A stretch of DNA of 55,056 nt from Bacteroidales bacterium (GCA_016938685.1 JAFGUD010000370.1:1-55056); one strand, 5' to 3'; positions 40,185 through 50,386 are shown, counted from the first letter of the stretch. Notes: generated from the letters alone by a model not told the origin. Made by a program: numbers and translations.

Positions 40185-42596
40185 ATGGTCAAAATTAAAA
40201 TTTCAGCAGTCGTTGTATTTATCATACTGATTTCTTTTTCAGGATTTTCACAAAATTATCAGGAAATCAAAAGACAAAATGATTATGCAGAATATCTTTT
40301 AAAAAGCAAAGTTCTTGGAGAAAAAAACTCACCTAAAGCATATACAATAAATGAAACAATTGGAGGAGATGATATTTTAGGAAGTTTGAAAATTGACATA
40401 GCAGGTGATAATTTACAAGTATGGAGAAATATTGGTTCATCAACATGGGAATATCAATATTTTGAGTATTCTTCATACCCTGGCAGAGGAGTTCATTTAT
40501 ATGCAGATGGTGAAGTATACTTTGTCAACCCCTCAGTAACAGATTTTTATGTTAATGGAGTTTTGGCAAGTGGCCCATTGTCTTATTATTATGATTACAG
40601 TGGCACAGAATACGATAGAATTGATATTGACCAAATTGACAACTACAATGCTACTGTTAAAATGACAAAAACAGGAGTAATTGAACTTTTGCTTACAATC
40701 AATTATCCTGCTGAATCAGACTATATAAACTACACTTGGGAAATAACTAATCTTAGTGGCTCATCAATGAGCGACATACGTTTTTATGCTGGTGGTGATA
40801 CATACTCTTATGGAAGCGATAATGGAGTTGGTTACTGGGATGGAGCAACAAATACTGTGGGCTGTCAAAAAGACGATGGAGGTGAAATAGTTAGTGTTTT
40901 CATGCAAGGATTACAAATTCCATATGAACACGAAAGTGCATATTATGACGATGTTCACGATCATGTTATTGCAAACTCACTTACAGGAACTGTAACAACC
41001 ACCGACCACGATAATGCCATTGCGCTAGAATGGAGAAAAGCAACATTAGCCAACAATGAAACATGGACAATTACTGCTATTGAGAAATACTCAGACAAAG
41101 TAATTTCTGATTTAATAGTAACTGCTCCTTTAAATGAAACTATAACTCCGGGAGAAACAAAAAACATAACTTTTAATGTCAGAAACATGTCAACTGGTGC
41201 TGTCAACAATATTGCACTAACTGAAATTATAGATCTTGCAGGTTGGACTGTTAATGTAACAAATCCGGCAGGAACATTTAACTTGGCTATTGGAGCAGAT
41301 CAAGATATTACGGTTGAAGTTTATTGCCTTCTAACTGCAAATGTAGGAAATGTGGCACAAGCAACTCTTACTGCTGACAATGGATCTGTATCTGCCGATG
41401 ACGTTGCATATATAGAGGTGGTTGCTCCTGATGCTGTAAGTGTTTTCGGAACAATCACTTATGACAATACAACTTCTACTCCAATTTCTTCACAAGAAGT
41501 AAAACTAATGCAAGGCGCTACTGAGATAGCCACAACAACAACAGACGGTAGCGGAAATTATTCTTTCGATGATGTTGCTGATGGCTCATACACTGTTACT
41601 CCAAATATTACACTCGACTGGAAAGGAGTTACTGCAATGGACGCAACTTTATATAAAAAACATATTACTGCTGTTTCTTTTTTAACAGGCTTAAAATGGC
41701 GTTCGGGTGACATTGTTTCTCCTTCGACACCTCCGGCTAATCCAACGCTTACAGCTGCTGACCTAACACCTATTTATCAAAGAATTATTACTCAAATTTC
41801 TTCTTTTTCTGAGGTTGGTGATTTTGCAAATTCAGATGGTGATGTTACAGTTGCAGGTTCTAATCAGATTGTTGATATGCAAATTATTTGCTACGGTGAT
41901 GCAAACGCTTCATATTCTTTCTCTAAAAATGAATTACAACCAATTGATGTTGAAAACCAAGATGTTCTTTTTGTTGAAAATGGTGAATATATTGAAATTC
42001 CTATTCTTGTTTCTGTTGATGTATTTGAATTAGCCTCGGTTACTCTTGAAATAACATACAACAATAACATCCTCAATATCAACAATGTAACAATGAGCAA
42101 CAAGAACAACAACAACAATGACCTGAGATTCAATATTGAAGATGGAAGAATTAATTTAGCATATTCAACTTTAAATTTTACAAATTTTAATCAATCCGAT
42201 ATCCTATTTTATTTATGCGGAAATATTGTAAATATAACTGAACAAACATCGGTCACTAATCAAATTAACGGAGAATTTGGAAATTACAGCGATGAAGTAA
42301 TTGACGGAATAAGCTTTATTATGCCCGAATTGAGTCCAAAAAACACTACTTCTTATTCTTCTTTTGAAAACAACCTACTCATTTACCCAAATCCTGTTAA
42401 AAATATCTTAACAATTTGCAATGCAAATGAATCTATTGTTGAAATTTACAATGTTTTTGGAAAACTCATCAGCACATATAAAATTAATGAAAATTCGGCA
42501 AAAATTTCCGTGCAAAATCTTTCCGAAGGCACTTACATCATAAAAACAATTAGAAATAACGAAATAGTTACAAAAAAACTAACAGTTATAAAATAA
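40185..42596 (+). CDS. T9SS type A surface protein with dockerin-like and cohesin-like modules
   Basis: 803 residues. Signal peptide to about GFSQ; shared N-terminal domain at about 50-300, nearly the same as in the protein at 34084 (GGDDILGSLKIDIAGDNLQ, GRGVHLYADG); CARDB-like domain to about 420; a SdrD_B/carboxypeptidase-regulatory-like sandwich at about 422-475 (GTITYDNTTSTPISSQEV); a duplicated dockerin-like segment at about 476-575 (GVTAMDATLYKKHI, SDGDVTVAGSNQIVDMQII); a cohesin-like beta domain at about 590-700; and a type A sorting domain (LLIYPNPVKNILTI, LSEGTYIIKTI). It has no PorP partner beside it. The 1506-residue gene follows after 50 nt. Confidence 0.85.
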   Translation: MVKIKISAVVVFIILISFSGFSQNYQEIKRQNDYAEYLLKSKVLGEKNSPKAYTINETIGGDDILGSLKIDIAGDNLQVWRNIGSSTWEYQYFEYSSYPGRGVHLYADGEVYFVNPSVTDFYVNGVLASGPLSYYYDYSGTEYDRIDIDQIDNYNATVKMTKTGVIELLLTINYPAESDYINYTWEITNLSGSSMSDIRFYAGGDTYSYGSDNGVGYWDGATNTVGCQKDDGGEIVSVFMQGLQIPYEHESAYYDDVHDHVIANSLTGTVTTTDHDNAIALEWRKATLANNETWTITAIEKYSDKVISDLIVTAPLNETITPGETKNITFNVRNMSTGAVNNIALTEIIDLAGWTVNVTNPAGTFNLAIGADQDITVEVYCLLTANVGNVAQATLTADNGSVSADDVAYIEVVAPDAVSVFGTITYDNTTSTPISSQEVKLMQGATEIATTTTDGSGNYSFDDVADGSYTVTPNITLDWKGVTAMDATLYKKHITAVSFLTGLKWRSGDIVSPSTPPANPTLTAADLTPIYQRIITQISSFSEVGDFANSDGDVTVAGSNQIVDMQIICYGDANASYSFSKNELQPIDVENQDVLFVENGEYIEIPILVSVDVFELASVTLEITYNNNILNINNVTMSNKNNNNNDLRFNIEDGRINLAYSTLNFTNFNQSDILFYLCGNIVNITEQTSVTNQINGEFGNYSDEVIDGISFIMPELSPKNTTSYSSFENNLLIYPNPVKNILTICNANESIVEIYNVFGKLISTYKINENSAKISVQNLSEGTYIIKTIRNNEIVTKKLTVIK

Positions 42597-42646
42597 ACTT
42601 TGATATGTAAGTCTTCATTTTAAAATTCAAAAAAAACAAAAACATT

Positions 42647-45600
42647 ATGCACAGAAACAAATATAAAATCCTCATATCGGTTCTCATTTTTATGCTCTTG
42701 CAAATTAATTTATTTGCTCAAACAATAACTGTTAAAGATGGCTCAACGACCGACCAAGGATTGCCAATAGAACCTTTTTACGGTTACTCTTATTCAGAAC
42801 AAATTTTTTTGCAAAGTGAAATAATTTCTGCAGGAGGTTTGGCAGGTGATATTACTGAAATATATTTTGAATACAACGGAAACTCCGGATGGACTGACAA
42901 CATAGTTATCTTTATGGGACACACTTCCAAAAGCACTTATTCAGGGACATCAGATTGGATTACATCTGCATCTATGACTGAAGTTTACAACGGAACTTTT
43001 ACAGCAACATTAACCACAGGATGGTATTTAATCACACTAGACAATCCTTTTACTTATAATGGAACAGATAATCTTGTAATTGCTGTTGATGAAAACACTT
43101 CCGGTTATCATAATTCTGCAGATGACTTTTATTGTGCGGCTGCTACCGACAGGGCACTAGTTTATAGAAATGATGCAACAAACCCCGATCCGGCTTCTCC
43201 ACCAACAGCAAGTTATCTTCGTAGTTATGTTCCCAGTTTAAAATTATCACTAATAACAGGTCCAACTATCAATGTTTCTGAAAATTCTATATCTGATTTA
43301 GAATATTGTGTTGGAAATGGCCCTTCTGCATCTCAATCTTTTTCAGTCGAAGGAACAAATTTAACTGACGATATTATTGTTTCTGCTCCTACTAACTTTG
43401 AAATTTCAACTGATGGTACTAATTTTTTCAATTCCCGTACTTTGACTCAGTCTGGTGGAAATGTAAATACAACTACAATTTATGTTAGATTAAAATCAGG
43501 ATTGTCTCAAAACTCATATAGTGGAAATATTACCGTTTCAAGCACAGACGCTACTGATGAAACTATTTCATTATCAGGAATGGTTGGAACCGACACATAT
43601 TATGTAGAAACATCAGGAAATGATGTTACAGGAAATGGAAGTTCCGGAAATCCATTTGCCACTCTTCAAAAAGCCATTAACATGGTTACTTGTTCTCCAA
43701 CAACTATTTATGTCGGCGCAGGAACTTTTAACGAAAAAAATATTCTAATGCCCGATGGAATGAGCGGACTAACAATTATTGGAGAAGGAATTGACGTTAC
43801 AATTTTTGATGGAGATGCTGACGCAGGAGCTGATGCTTCATGGATGCGCATTGGACTTGGTGTTTCTGCAATGATCGATATTTCTATCTCAAACATGACT
43901 ATTCAAGACTACACTTCTTCAAATTTCGGAGGAGGAGGAATTAAACTTCTTGGCGATGACGACGGCGATGCAACAAGCAGTACAACAAGCTATTTCGGTT
44001 CCGATGATAATACCGAAGGAATTACAAATTTTGTTATTGAGGATATAAAATTTCAAAATTGTCATACCGAAGACGCTAACCCAAGTACAGGAGACAACAG
44101 AGGTGGTGCTGTTGAAATGCTGGGTGCCACATCAGAAACCTATTCTGTTTCTATAAATCGTTGCTATTTTATCAACAACTGGTGTTATGATGAAGGCTCT
44201 GCTTTGCGCTTTGATTTAGGAGCAAACTCTTCAATAACTGTTGAAAATTGTCTTTTTTATGACAACGACCATTACACAACAACAAAGGACGGTGTCGTGA
44301 TTAGTGGAAGTTCTTCAAATGTTGATTATAACAATTGTACTTTTACAGAAAACGGCGAAACCGGATCTATTATTTACGGTATTTCAGGCGTTGTAAACGT
44401 GAACAATTGTATTATCTATAACAATGCCTGCGTTTATTCGGTAGAATCTGTTGGTTCTACAGTAACAATGAATTATTGTTTATATAGTGACCCAATAAAT
44501 ATTACAGCTACTTCTAACAACAGAATTGGCGATGCTACAACTGACCCACTTTTTACCAACGCTTCTTCTGATGATTTTTCTTTACAAATTACTTCTCCGG
44601 CAATTGATGTTGCTTCTGCAACTTATGCTCCGGCTGATGATATACTAAAAGCTACCAGACCTAGTGGTTCTGCTGATGATTTGGGTTGTTATGAATATAT
44701 TCAATCGACAACTATAATCACAATAAATGATGCTTCAGGAACTGCCGGCTCTTCGGTTGTTGTTCCTGTTACAGCTTATGACTTGTCAGGACTAGTTGGT
44801 TTTCAATGGACTATAGAATATGATGACTCAAAACTTTCTTACATAAATTGTTCTGATTGGCACACAGATGTTACCGGTTCTATAATGATTAATTCTTCTA
44901 CTTCGGGTAAACTAATGTTTGTTTATAATGATTACCCAAATGAAATAGATATTGCTGATGATTTATTTTTTAATATAAATTTTGATATAGCTTCAGATGC
45001 TTCAGGTGAAGCTTGTTTAACTTGGTCAGACGACCCAACTCCTCGTGAATTATCTGACATGACTCCAGATGAAATATTCGCTACATGGGAAACTGGTTGC
45101 GTACTAATAACTCCAATACCTCCAACAATAACAATAAATGATACGGTTGGTGTGGCAGGGAAAAATGTTGTTGTAGATGTTACGGCTGAAAACATAAACA
45201 AACTTGTTGGTTTTCAGTGGACAATAGATTATGATGACACAAAATTAACCTACTTAAATTGTTCGAACTGGCATTCTGATGTTAGCGGATCTGTTATGAT
45301 AAATTCTTCTACTTCGGGCAAACTAATGTTTGTTTACAATGATTATCCTAACGAAATTGACATTGCTGATAATTTGTTTTTTAAAATAAATTTCGCAATT
45401 GATGGTGGCGCAACAGGCACAGCATGTTTATCTTGGTCTGATGACCCAACACCAAGAGAACTTTCCGATGCTGTTCCGCAAGAAATAACTGCAACTTGGG
45501 TAAATGGCTGTATTACAATTGTTCCCGAAGGATATTGGACAGGAGAAGTTTCAACAGAATGGGATAATATTATGAACTGGACAGACAGAATCGTTCCTAC

Positions 45601-47167
45601 TATTTCGACAAATGCAGTAATTCCTGATGTTTCAGCAGAAAGTAATCGCTTCCCATATATAGTGGTTGCCGCAGAATGTGATAATCTGAATATTGATGCC
45701 GGTGCAAATGTTCAAATTGCTCCCGATTATTCTTTAACAGTTGCTTCTATTCTTGTAAATAATGCAGGAACAAGTGGCTTGATAGTAAAATCAGATGCAA
45801 CAGGAACAGGATCTTTGATTCATTATTCTACTAATGTTGATGCTACAGTTGAAAGATTTTTGTCTGCTCCAAGTGAACCACAATGGCACTATATTTCACC
45901 TTCAATTATAGATATTAACAGAAGCTTATTTAATTCAACTAATTTTTATTTTTATAACGAAACAACAGACGATTATTGGTGGGGTGTCGACTATCAGGGA
46001 GAAATGGGCTGGACAAACCCAAGTGGATTGTTGCAAACATTGAGAGGATATATTTATTATTATTATGAAACTACTATTTTGTACGAAGGAAAACTTCACT
46101 ATAACCCTGCCGGATACACCATAAATGCTACATATACAGAACATGCCGGTATTGATCCTGTCTTTTCAAACCCTTATACTAATTATGACGGATGGAATTT
46201 ACTTGGCAACCCCTACCCTTGCGCAATTGACTGGAATCAGGTAAGTCTGACAGACGTGCAAAATACTGTTTATTTTTACGATGATAATTCAGATAATTAC
46301 AAATATTATAACAACGGTGGAACTACTTATGATAATGGTATTTCTGTAAATGGAGGGTCAAGGTATATTCCTGTTGGACAAGGTTTTTTTGTAAAAACTG
46401 ACGATCCGGTTGATGGTGGTTCACTTACAATTCCAATTAGTGCCAGAGTTCATAATACCCAAGACTTCTGGAAAAATTCAGAGACAGAAACATCAAATTA
46501 TCTTAGAATTTCAACCCAAAACGGTGATTTTTCTGATGAACTAATAATTCGGGTACTACCAGATGCAACATACAATTTTGATTCAAATTACGATGCCTAC
46601 AAACGTTTTTCATGGAATGATAAAGTTCCTCAAATTTATACTATGAACACAGAAAAAAACACAGAATTTGCAATTAACACATTGCCCAAATTTGATGAAA
46701 CAATAAAAATCCCTCTCGGATACAGCATTAATTCTTCGGGTAATTTCTATTTTGAATTAAGCGAACTAAACATGGAAAATGTAGATGTTTATATTGAAGA
46801 CAAACAAAATGAAACATTCAATCGTATCAACGAACAAGAAAAATATTTCTTCAATTTTGAGTCTGGAAATAACAGAGATAGGTTTGTTCTACATTTAGTA
46901 AAAGAAAATCAAACAAATTTTGCAGAAGAAAATATGGAAATAAATGTTTTTCCAAATCCAACTTCCGACAAACTAACTCTTAAAGTTTCTAATTTTTCTT
47001 ATGGTTGTAGATATTTTATTTCAGATGCAACAGGAAAAATAATTTTAAACGAAGAAATAACAAGTTCAATGACGGAAATAGACATGTCAATTTTTTCATC
47101 GGGAATTTATGTTATTGGAATTGAAGTTGACAATCAAATATTTAAAAAAGCAATAATAAAATATTAA
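42647..47167 (+). CDS. Giant T9SS type A surface protein with beta-helix and two cohesin-like domains
   Basis: 1506 residues. Signal peptide to LFAQ (about 25); an N-terminal beta domain at about 26-205; an Ig-like domain at about 210-310; a right-handed beta-helix of pectate-lyase type at about 318-690 (YYVETSGNDVTGNGSSGNPF, TLQKAIN, VENCLFYDND); two tandem cohesin-like domains at about 692-825 and 828-960, both with SGKLMFVYNDYPNEIDIAD; a WTGEVSTEWDNIMNW domain and a long beta region; and a type A sorting domain (INVFPNPTSDKLTL, FSSGIYVIGIE). I see no clear lyase catalytic residues, so binding rather than cleavage is as likely. It is probably co-transcribed with the preceding dockerin-like protein; a terminator follows. 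Confidence 0.85.
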   Translation: MHRNKYKILISVLIFMLLQINLFAQTITVKDGSTTDQGLPIEPFYGYSYSEQIFLQSEIISAGGLAGDITEIYFEYNGNSGWTDNIVIFMGHTSKSTYSGTSDWITSASMTEVYNGTFTATLTTGWYLITLDNPFTYNGTDNLVIAVDENTSGYHNSADDFYCAAATDRALVYRNDATNPDPASPPTASYLRSYVPSLKLSLITGPTINVSENSISDLEYCVGNGPSASQSFSVEGTNLTDDIIVSAPTNFEISTDGTNFFNSRTLTQSGGNVNTTTIYVRLKSGLSQNSYSGNITVSSTDATDETISLSGMVGTDTYYVETSGNDVTGNGSSGNPFATLQKAINMVTCSPTTIYVGAGTFNEKNILMPDGMSGLTIIGEGIDVTIFDGDADAGADASWMRIGLGVSAMIDISISNMTIQDYTSSNFGGGGIKLLGDDDGDATSSTTSYFGSDDNTEGITNFVIEDIKFQNCHTEDANPSTGDNRGGAVEMLGATSETYSVSINRCYFINNWCYDEGSALRFDLGANSSITVENCLFYDNDHYTTTKDGVVISGSSSNVDYNNCTFTENGETGSIIYGISGVVNVNNCIIYNNACVYSVESVGSTVTMNYCLYSDPINITATSNNRIGDATTDPLFTNASSDDFSLQITSPAIDVASATYAPADDILKATRPSGSADDLGCYEYIQSTTIITINDASGTAGSSVVVPVTAYDLSGLVGFQWTIEYDDSKLSYINCSDWHTDVTGSIMINSSTSGKLMFVYNDYPNEIDIADDLFFNINFDIASDASGEACLTWSDDPTPRELSDMTPDEIFATWETGCVLITPIPPTITINDTVGVAGKNVVVDVTAENINKLVGFQWTIDYDDTKLTYLNCSNWHSDVSGSVMINSSTSGKLMFVYNDYPNEIDIADNLFFKINFAIDGGATGTACLSWSDDPTPRELSDAVPQEITATWVNGCITIVPEGYWTGEVSTEWDNIMNWTDRIVPTISTNAVIPDVSAESNRFPYIVVAAECDNLNIDAGANVQIAPDYSLTVASILVNNAGTSGLIVKSDATGTGSLIHYSTNVDATVERFLSAPSEPQWHYISPSIIDINRSLFNSTNFYFYNETTDDYWWGVDYQGEMGWTNPSGLLQTLRGYIYYYYETTILYEGKLHYNPAGYTINATYTEHAGIDPVFSNPYTNYDGWNLLGNPYPCAIDWNQVSLTDVQNTVYFYDDNSDNYKYYNNGGTTYDNGISVNGGSRYIPVGQGFFVKTDDPVDGGSLTIPISARVHNTQDFWKNSETETSNYLRISTQNGDFSDELIIRVLPDATYNFDSNYDAYKRFSWNDKVPQIYTMNTEKNTEFAINTLPKFDETIKIPLGYSINSSGNFYFELSELNMENVDVYIEDKQNETFNRINEQEKYFFNFESGNNRDRFVLHLVKENQTNFAEENMEINVFPNPTSDKLTLKVSNFSYGCRYFISDATGKIILNEEITSSMTEIDMSIFSSGIYVIGIEVDNQIFKKAIIKY

Positions 47168-47202
47168 AGTTAGGTTTTAATTAGGTTTAGGTTTTTAATT
47201 TG

Positions 47203-47230
47203 ACACTCCTCTTATACGGGGAGTGTTTTC
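47203..47230 (+). terminator. Terminator of the 40185-47167 unit
   Basis: ACACTCC (47203-47209) pairs with GGAGTGT (47220-47226), followed by TTTTC. 36 nt after the stop codon. Confidence 0.65.
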
Positions 47231-47241
47231 TTATTCCTATT

Positions 47242-47285
47242 AAAAAAAAAACTTCAGAAGTTTCTTTTAAGATAATCTGAAGTTT
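47242..47285 (-). terminator. Terminator of the ion-channel gene
   Basis: AAACTTCAGA (47249-47258) pairs with TCTGAAGTTT (47276-47285); on the minus strand the stem is followed by about nine T residues. It could work weakly on the plus strand too (TTTTATTT). Confidence 0.8.
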
Positions 47286-47400
47286 TATTTCTCTATGAAT
47301 TACGGATTTAACAACTAATTTACAGCTAAAAATCCATAATTATTCAACACGTTTGTTTTGGTGTTTCATCAAAAATCCTATTTCTTTTTGCCATTGTTTT

Positions 47401-49305
47401 TTAATCTTCTGAAAGAACAATTACTTTATCTTCAGGTTGAAATGTTATCATCTCGGATTTTTTCGGATTAACAACAATACCGTAATGATGTTCAGAAGAA
47501 TAAGAATGTTCTACTTTTCTGTAACCTAGAGCTGTTTCATTTTTCAGACTTGCTGATTCAAGAATTGTATAAAAATTAACAGGTTTCCCTGATTCTACAT
47601 AATCAGTAACGTCTTTTAGATAAATCTCAGAACCTTCGGAATCAAACAATGAATCAAAAACAATTTTAAGTTCTTTGGATTCTGAAACTTGTGCCAACAT
47701 ACGACTTATTAAATCATGGCTTATTATAAAATCATCGGCTTCGGTAACTTCGGCAAGTTCACGATTTTTTTGATCGTGCATTTCGCTGATAATGTTTAAT
47801 TTTCTGCCGGTTTGTTCCGCTAAATTACGTATATGTATCAAAGCTAAAATAGTCATTGCATCACCTTCCTGCGGAGGTATTTCACTGTTGCTCAGCACAA
47901 TAACATTATCAAAAGAAGTAATGTCAAGTTCAATAATAGATTTTCGTTTTGAATAGTCCATCCGAATGAAACTAATCTCTTGATTTTTAACTGATTTTCC
48001 GATAGAAGCGAGAACGTCTTCTTCTATTTCATTCAAGCATACAATTGTTATAGAAGAACCTTCGGCAACATATTCGTCCAGTTCGTGAATTAAACGACCT
48101 GCTCTTTGATTCCAGCCAAGTATAATATTTCTTTCTACACTAACCGAACTTGCTCTTTCTTTGTTTAATATTATTTCTTCATTTACATCAAATGTAGTTT
48201 TACCGGAAGGAATAATTGTATCATCATCTTCGCTGATAGCAAGTATTTCATCGTCATTTTTCAAAACGGAATCCATTGGAGGATTTATATGGATTTTACC
48301 ATCGGAATTTTTGTAACCTAAAACGGTAGAATCTTCAAAAGCAAAAATAGCATCTTTAAATGTTTTGCCATTTAATTGCTCAATTTGCTGAAAATAAAGT
48401 TCATCGCCATCGTAGCACAAAAGATCCATGTATATTACGCTTAATCCGGGTTGATGACTAGTTTGGGCGGTTATTCTAGCGATTACATCTTGTGTGAAGA
48501 AAAAAGAAGCATCATTTTTACCCACAACTTCAGCGGCATCAAGATTTTCAATATCCATAATCTCGGCAACTATATGATATTGTTCTTTTGTTCGTTGCGG
48601 ATTAAAAGTAAGTGCCAAAACAGATTTTATTACATGAATATCTTTTGAACTTTCAGATTCATCTTCGGGAGAAAGAATAATTATTGATTTTGCACCATCA
48701 GCATTAACAATTTTCAACGAAGCTGAATCTAAGGGGTCACCTGTACGAGTAATTATTTTTGTATTTCCTGTAAATGGAATTTTTTCACGAAGAATATCGT
48801 CCATTTCAACTTTATCTCTATCGGCAAGTATTACAATACTCGGTTTTTTCTGATTTTCATTAGCAATAATAAGTTCAGAAATAATGTGAAAAATCTTTTG
48901 CGACCAACCAATAATAAGAGTATGATCTTCTTTAAGAACAATTGAGCGACCTTTTCTTAGTTCATCAAGTTTTGCTTCTAAACCCGAAGACAAAATACCA
49001 ATTAAACTACTCAAAATAAAAATACCACTAATTGTTACAATAATACCGATAATTCTCAAGCCCCAAATAGTATCTCCGGCAACTGTTCCCGGGTCTAAAG
49101 AGCGCATAAGACTTTGCCAAAAAGCTTCTAAAAAGTTTAGCTCCCCTGTATCTTCAAAATGAATACCGATTAAGGTATATATTCCGGCAAAAACTACGAC
49201 TAACACAACTGTAATAATAGTCAACCATACAATAATTGAAGCAGTACCACGTGACAATGTGTTGTCGAAAAAATATCTAAAACGTTGTTTGAATGTTGGG
49301 TTCAT
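47401..49305 (-). CDS. CASTOR/POLLUX-like ion channel with RCK/TrkA-type domains
   Basis: 634 residues from MNPTFKQRFRYFFDNTLSRG; a longer frame adds 33 non-membrane-like residues and is rejected. There are two membrane helices (about 19-45 and 75-105) with an intervening pore-like loop, WQSLMRSLDPGTVAGD. The large cytoplasmic part has two Rossmann RCK-like units: HTLIIGWSQKIFHII with ILADRDK near 115-165, and RNIILGWNQRAGRLIHEL near 388-410. The GWSxK/GWNxR form is typical of bacterial relatives of plant CASTOR/POLLUX nuclear channels, which conduct cations. The gating ligand is unknown. Monocistronic; terminator at 47242-47285. Confidence 0.85.
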   Translation of the reverse strand: MNPTFKQRFRYFFDNTLSRGTASIIVWLTIITVVLVVVFAGIYTLIGIHFEDTGELNFLEAFWQSLMRSLDPGTVAGDTIWGLRIIGIIVTISGIFILSSLIGILSSGLEAKLDELRKGRSIVLKEDHTLIIGWSQKIFHIISELIIANENQKKPSIVILADRDKVEMDDILREKIPFTGNTKIITRTGDPLDSASLKIVNADGAKSIIILSPEDESESSKDIHVIKSVLALTFNPQRTKEQYHIVAEIMDIENLDAAEVVGKNDASFFFTQDVIARITAQTSHQPGLSVIYMDLLCYDGDELYFQQIEQLNGKTFKDAIFAFEDSTVLGYKNSDGKIHINPPMDSVLKNDDEILAISEDDDTIIPSGKTTFDVNEEIILNKERASSVSVERNIILGWNQRAGRLIHELDEYVAEGSSITIVCLNEIEEDVLASIGKSVKNQEISFIRMDYSKRKSIIELDITSFDNVIVLSNSEIPPQEGDAMTILALIHIRNLAEQTGRKLNIISEMHDQKNRELAEVTEADDFIISHDLISRMLAQVSESKELKIVFDSLFDSEGSEIYLKDVTDYVESGKPVNFYTILESASLKNETALGYRKVEHSYSSEHHYGIVVNPKKSEMITFQPEDKVIVLSED

Positions 49306-49506
49306 ATAATTATAATTTGAAAATTTAGTTATTTGAAAAATATAATAAAAATGAGTCAAAATTTTTGATGTAAATATTTCAACTTCATTGAATTGTGAAT
49401 TCAAAAGTAAAAATAATTTTTTAAGTGAAAGTGATTTTCATCAAAAAATAAACTGAACCTGTTACTTGACAAACTTAAAAAAACTCAATTATAGAGCATA
49501 TCAACT

Positions 49507-49534
49507 TTGATAACAAATAATTAAATTAAATTTG
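49507..49534 (+). promoter_or_regulatory. Promoter of glutathione peroxidase gene
   Basis: TTG (49507-49509), 17-nt spacer, TAAATTTG (49527-49534). The predicted start of transcription near 49540 excludes the in-frame ATG at 49538 and supports the ATG at 49559. Confidence 0.6.
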
Positions 49535-49558
49535 GGCATGAATTTTAATATAAAAAAA

Positions 49559-50089
49559 ATGAAACAAATAATAATAATTTTAGGTGTAATTTTATTTTCC
49601 ATGAACATAAACGCACAATCTTTTTACGATTTCAAAGTAAAAACTATCGACGGAAATGAATTTAATTTTGTCGATTTAAAAGGCAAAAAAGTGATGATTG
49701 TAAATACTGCTTCTAAATGCGGATATACTCCTCAATACGAAGCTCTGCAAAAGTTATACGAGCAATACGGCGGTGAAAATTTTGTGATAATTGGTTTTCC
49801 TGCCAATAATTTTATGAAACAAGAACCCGGTTCAAATGAAGAAATAAAGGAATTTTGTTCGTTGAATTACGGAGTAACATTTCCGATGATGGCAAAAATT
49901 TCTGTAAAAGGCAGAGATATGCATCCGTTATATAAATGGTTGACTAAAAAAGAGTTAAACGCTTACAAAGACTCAAAAGTTGAATGGAATTTTCAAAAAT
50001 ACATTATTGATGAAAACGGAAAACTTATTGCTGTTTTTCCACCAAAAACAGATCCTATGGATGAAGAAATTTTGACGTTATTAAAATAA
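49559..50089 (+). CDS. Secreted glutathione peroxidase (Cys type)
   Basis: 176 residues starting MKQIIIILGV, with a signal peptide ending NINAQ, so it acts outside the cytoplasm. Thioredoxin-fold GPx motifs: peroxidatic Cys in VNTASKCGYTPQY, the Gln in NNFMKQEPGSN (family NQF reads NNF here), and Trp-Asn in KVEWNFQKYI. It reduces hydroperoxides; bacterial Cys-GPx usually draw electrons from thioredoxin-like proteins rather than glutathione. Start chosen from the promoter position and signal peptide. Single gene. Confidence 0.88.
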   Translation: MKQIIIILGVILFSMNINAQSFYDFKVKTIDGNEFNFVDLKGKKVMIVNTASKCGYTPQYEALQKLYEQYGGENFVIIGFPANNFMKQEPGSNEEIKEFCSLNYGVTFPMMAKISVKGRDMHPLYKWLTKKELNAYKDSKVEWNFQKYIIDENGKLIAVFPPKTDPMDEEILTLLK

Positions 50090-50386
50090 AGATTTAAAGA
50101 AACAGAAAAATTACAGATATTGCTGAAAAGATAAATACTGCAATTGTCATAACAATTTGTATGTCTTTCTTTTTTACTCTCTCATACCAAGTTGTGTTCA
50201 AAGAGATAAAATCGAATTTGAACCTTACACGGTATCAATAAATGCGTCAAATTTAGGCTAAATAAAAAACTAAAAAATCCAATAATTTCATGAACTTTAA
50301 ACATTTAACTTTATAACTCTTGAATTATCTGAACCGAGCTTGCGAGCTCAAAGTAGTTAATAATTCAGGTAATATCCATTAAAACT
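50090..50386. other. Intergenic region with possible small membrane ORF
   Basis: About 300 bp between convergent genes. On the minus strand 50094-50201 there is an open frame from TTG with 35 residues: NTTWYERVKKKDIQIVM followed by a hydrophobic helix TIAVFIFSAISVIFLFL. The layout is that of a small single-helix membrane protein, but it lacks an ATG, and I give it low weight. The rest is featureless apart from TGAATTATCTGAACC / GTTAATAATTCAGGT words near 50320-50370. Confidence 0.3.

Noticed and set aside
42647-47167. Secreted pectate lyase
   Set aside because: The beta-helix is clear, but I could not find a convincing catalytic Ca/Arg site, so enzymatic activity is not claimed.
40185-47167. 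True cellulosome
   Set aside because: No glycoside hydrolase domains or scaffoldin array are present; only isolated dockerin-like and cohesin-like modules.
49305-49404. Extended N-terminus of the ion channel
   Set aside because: The extra 33 residues are low-complexity and lie before the natural MNPTFKQ start with its nearby membrane helix.
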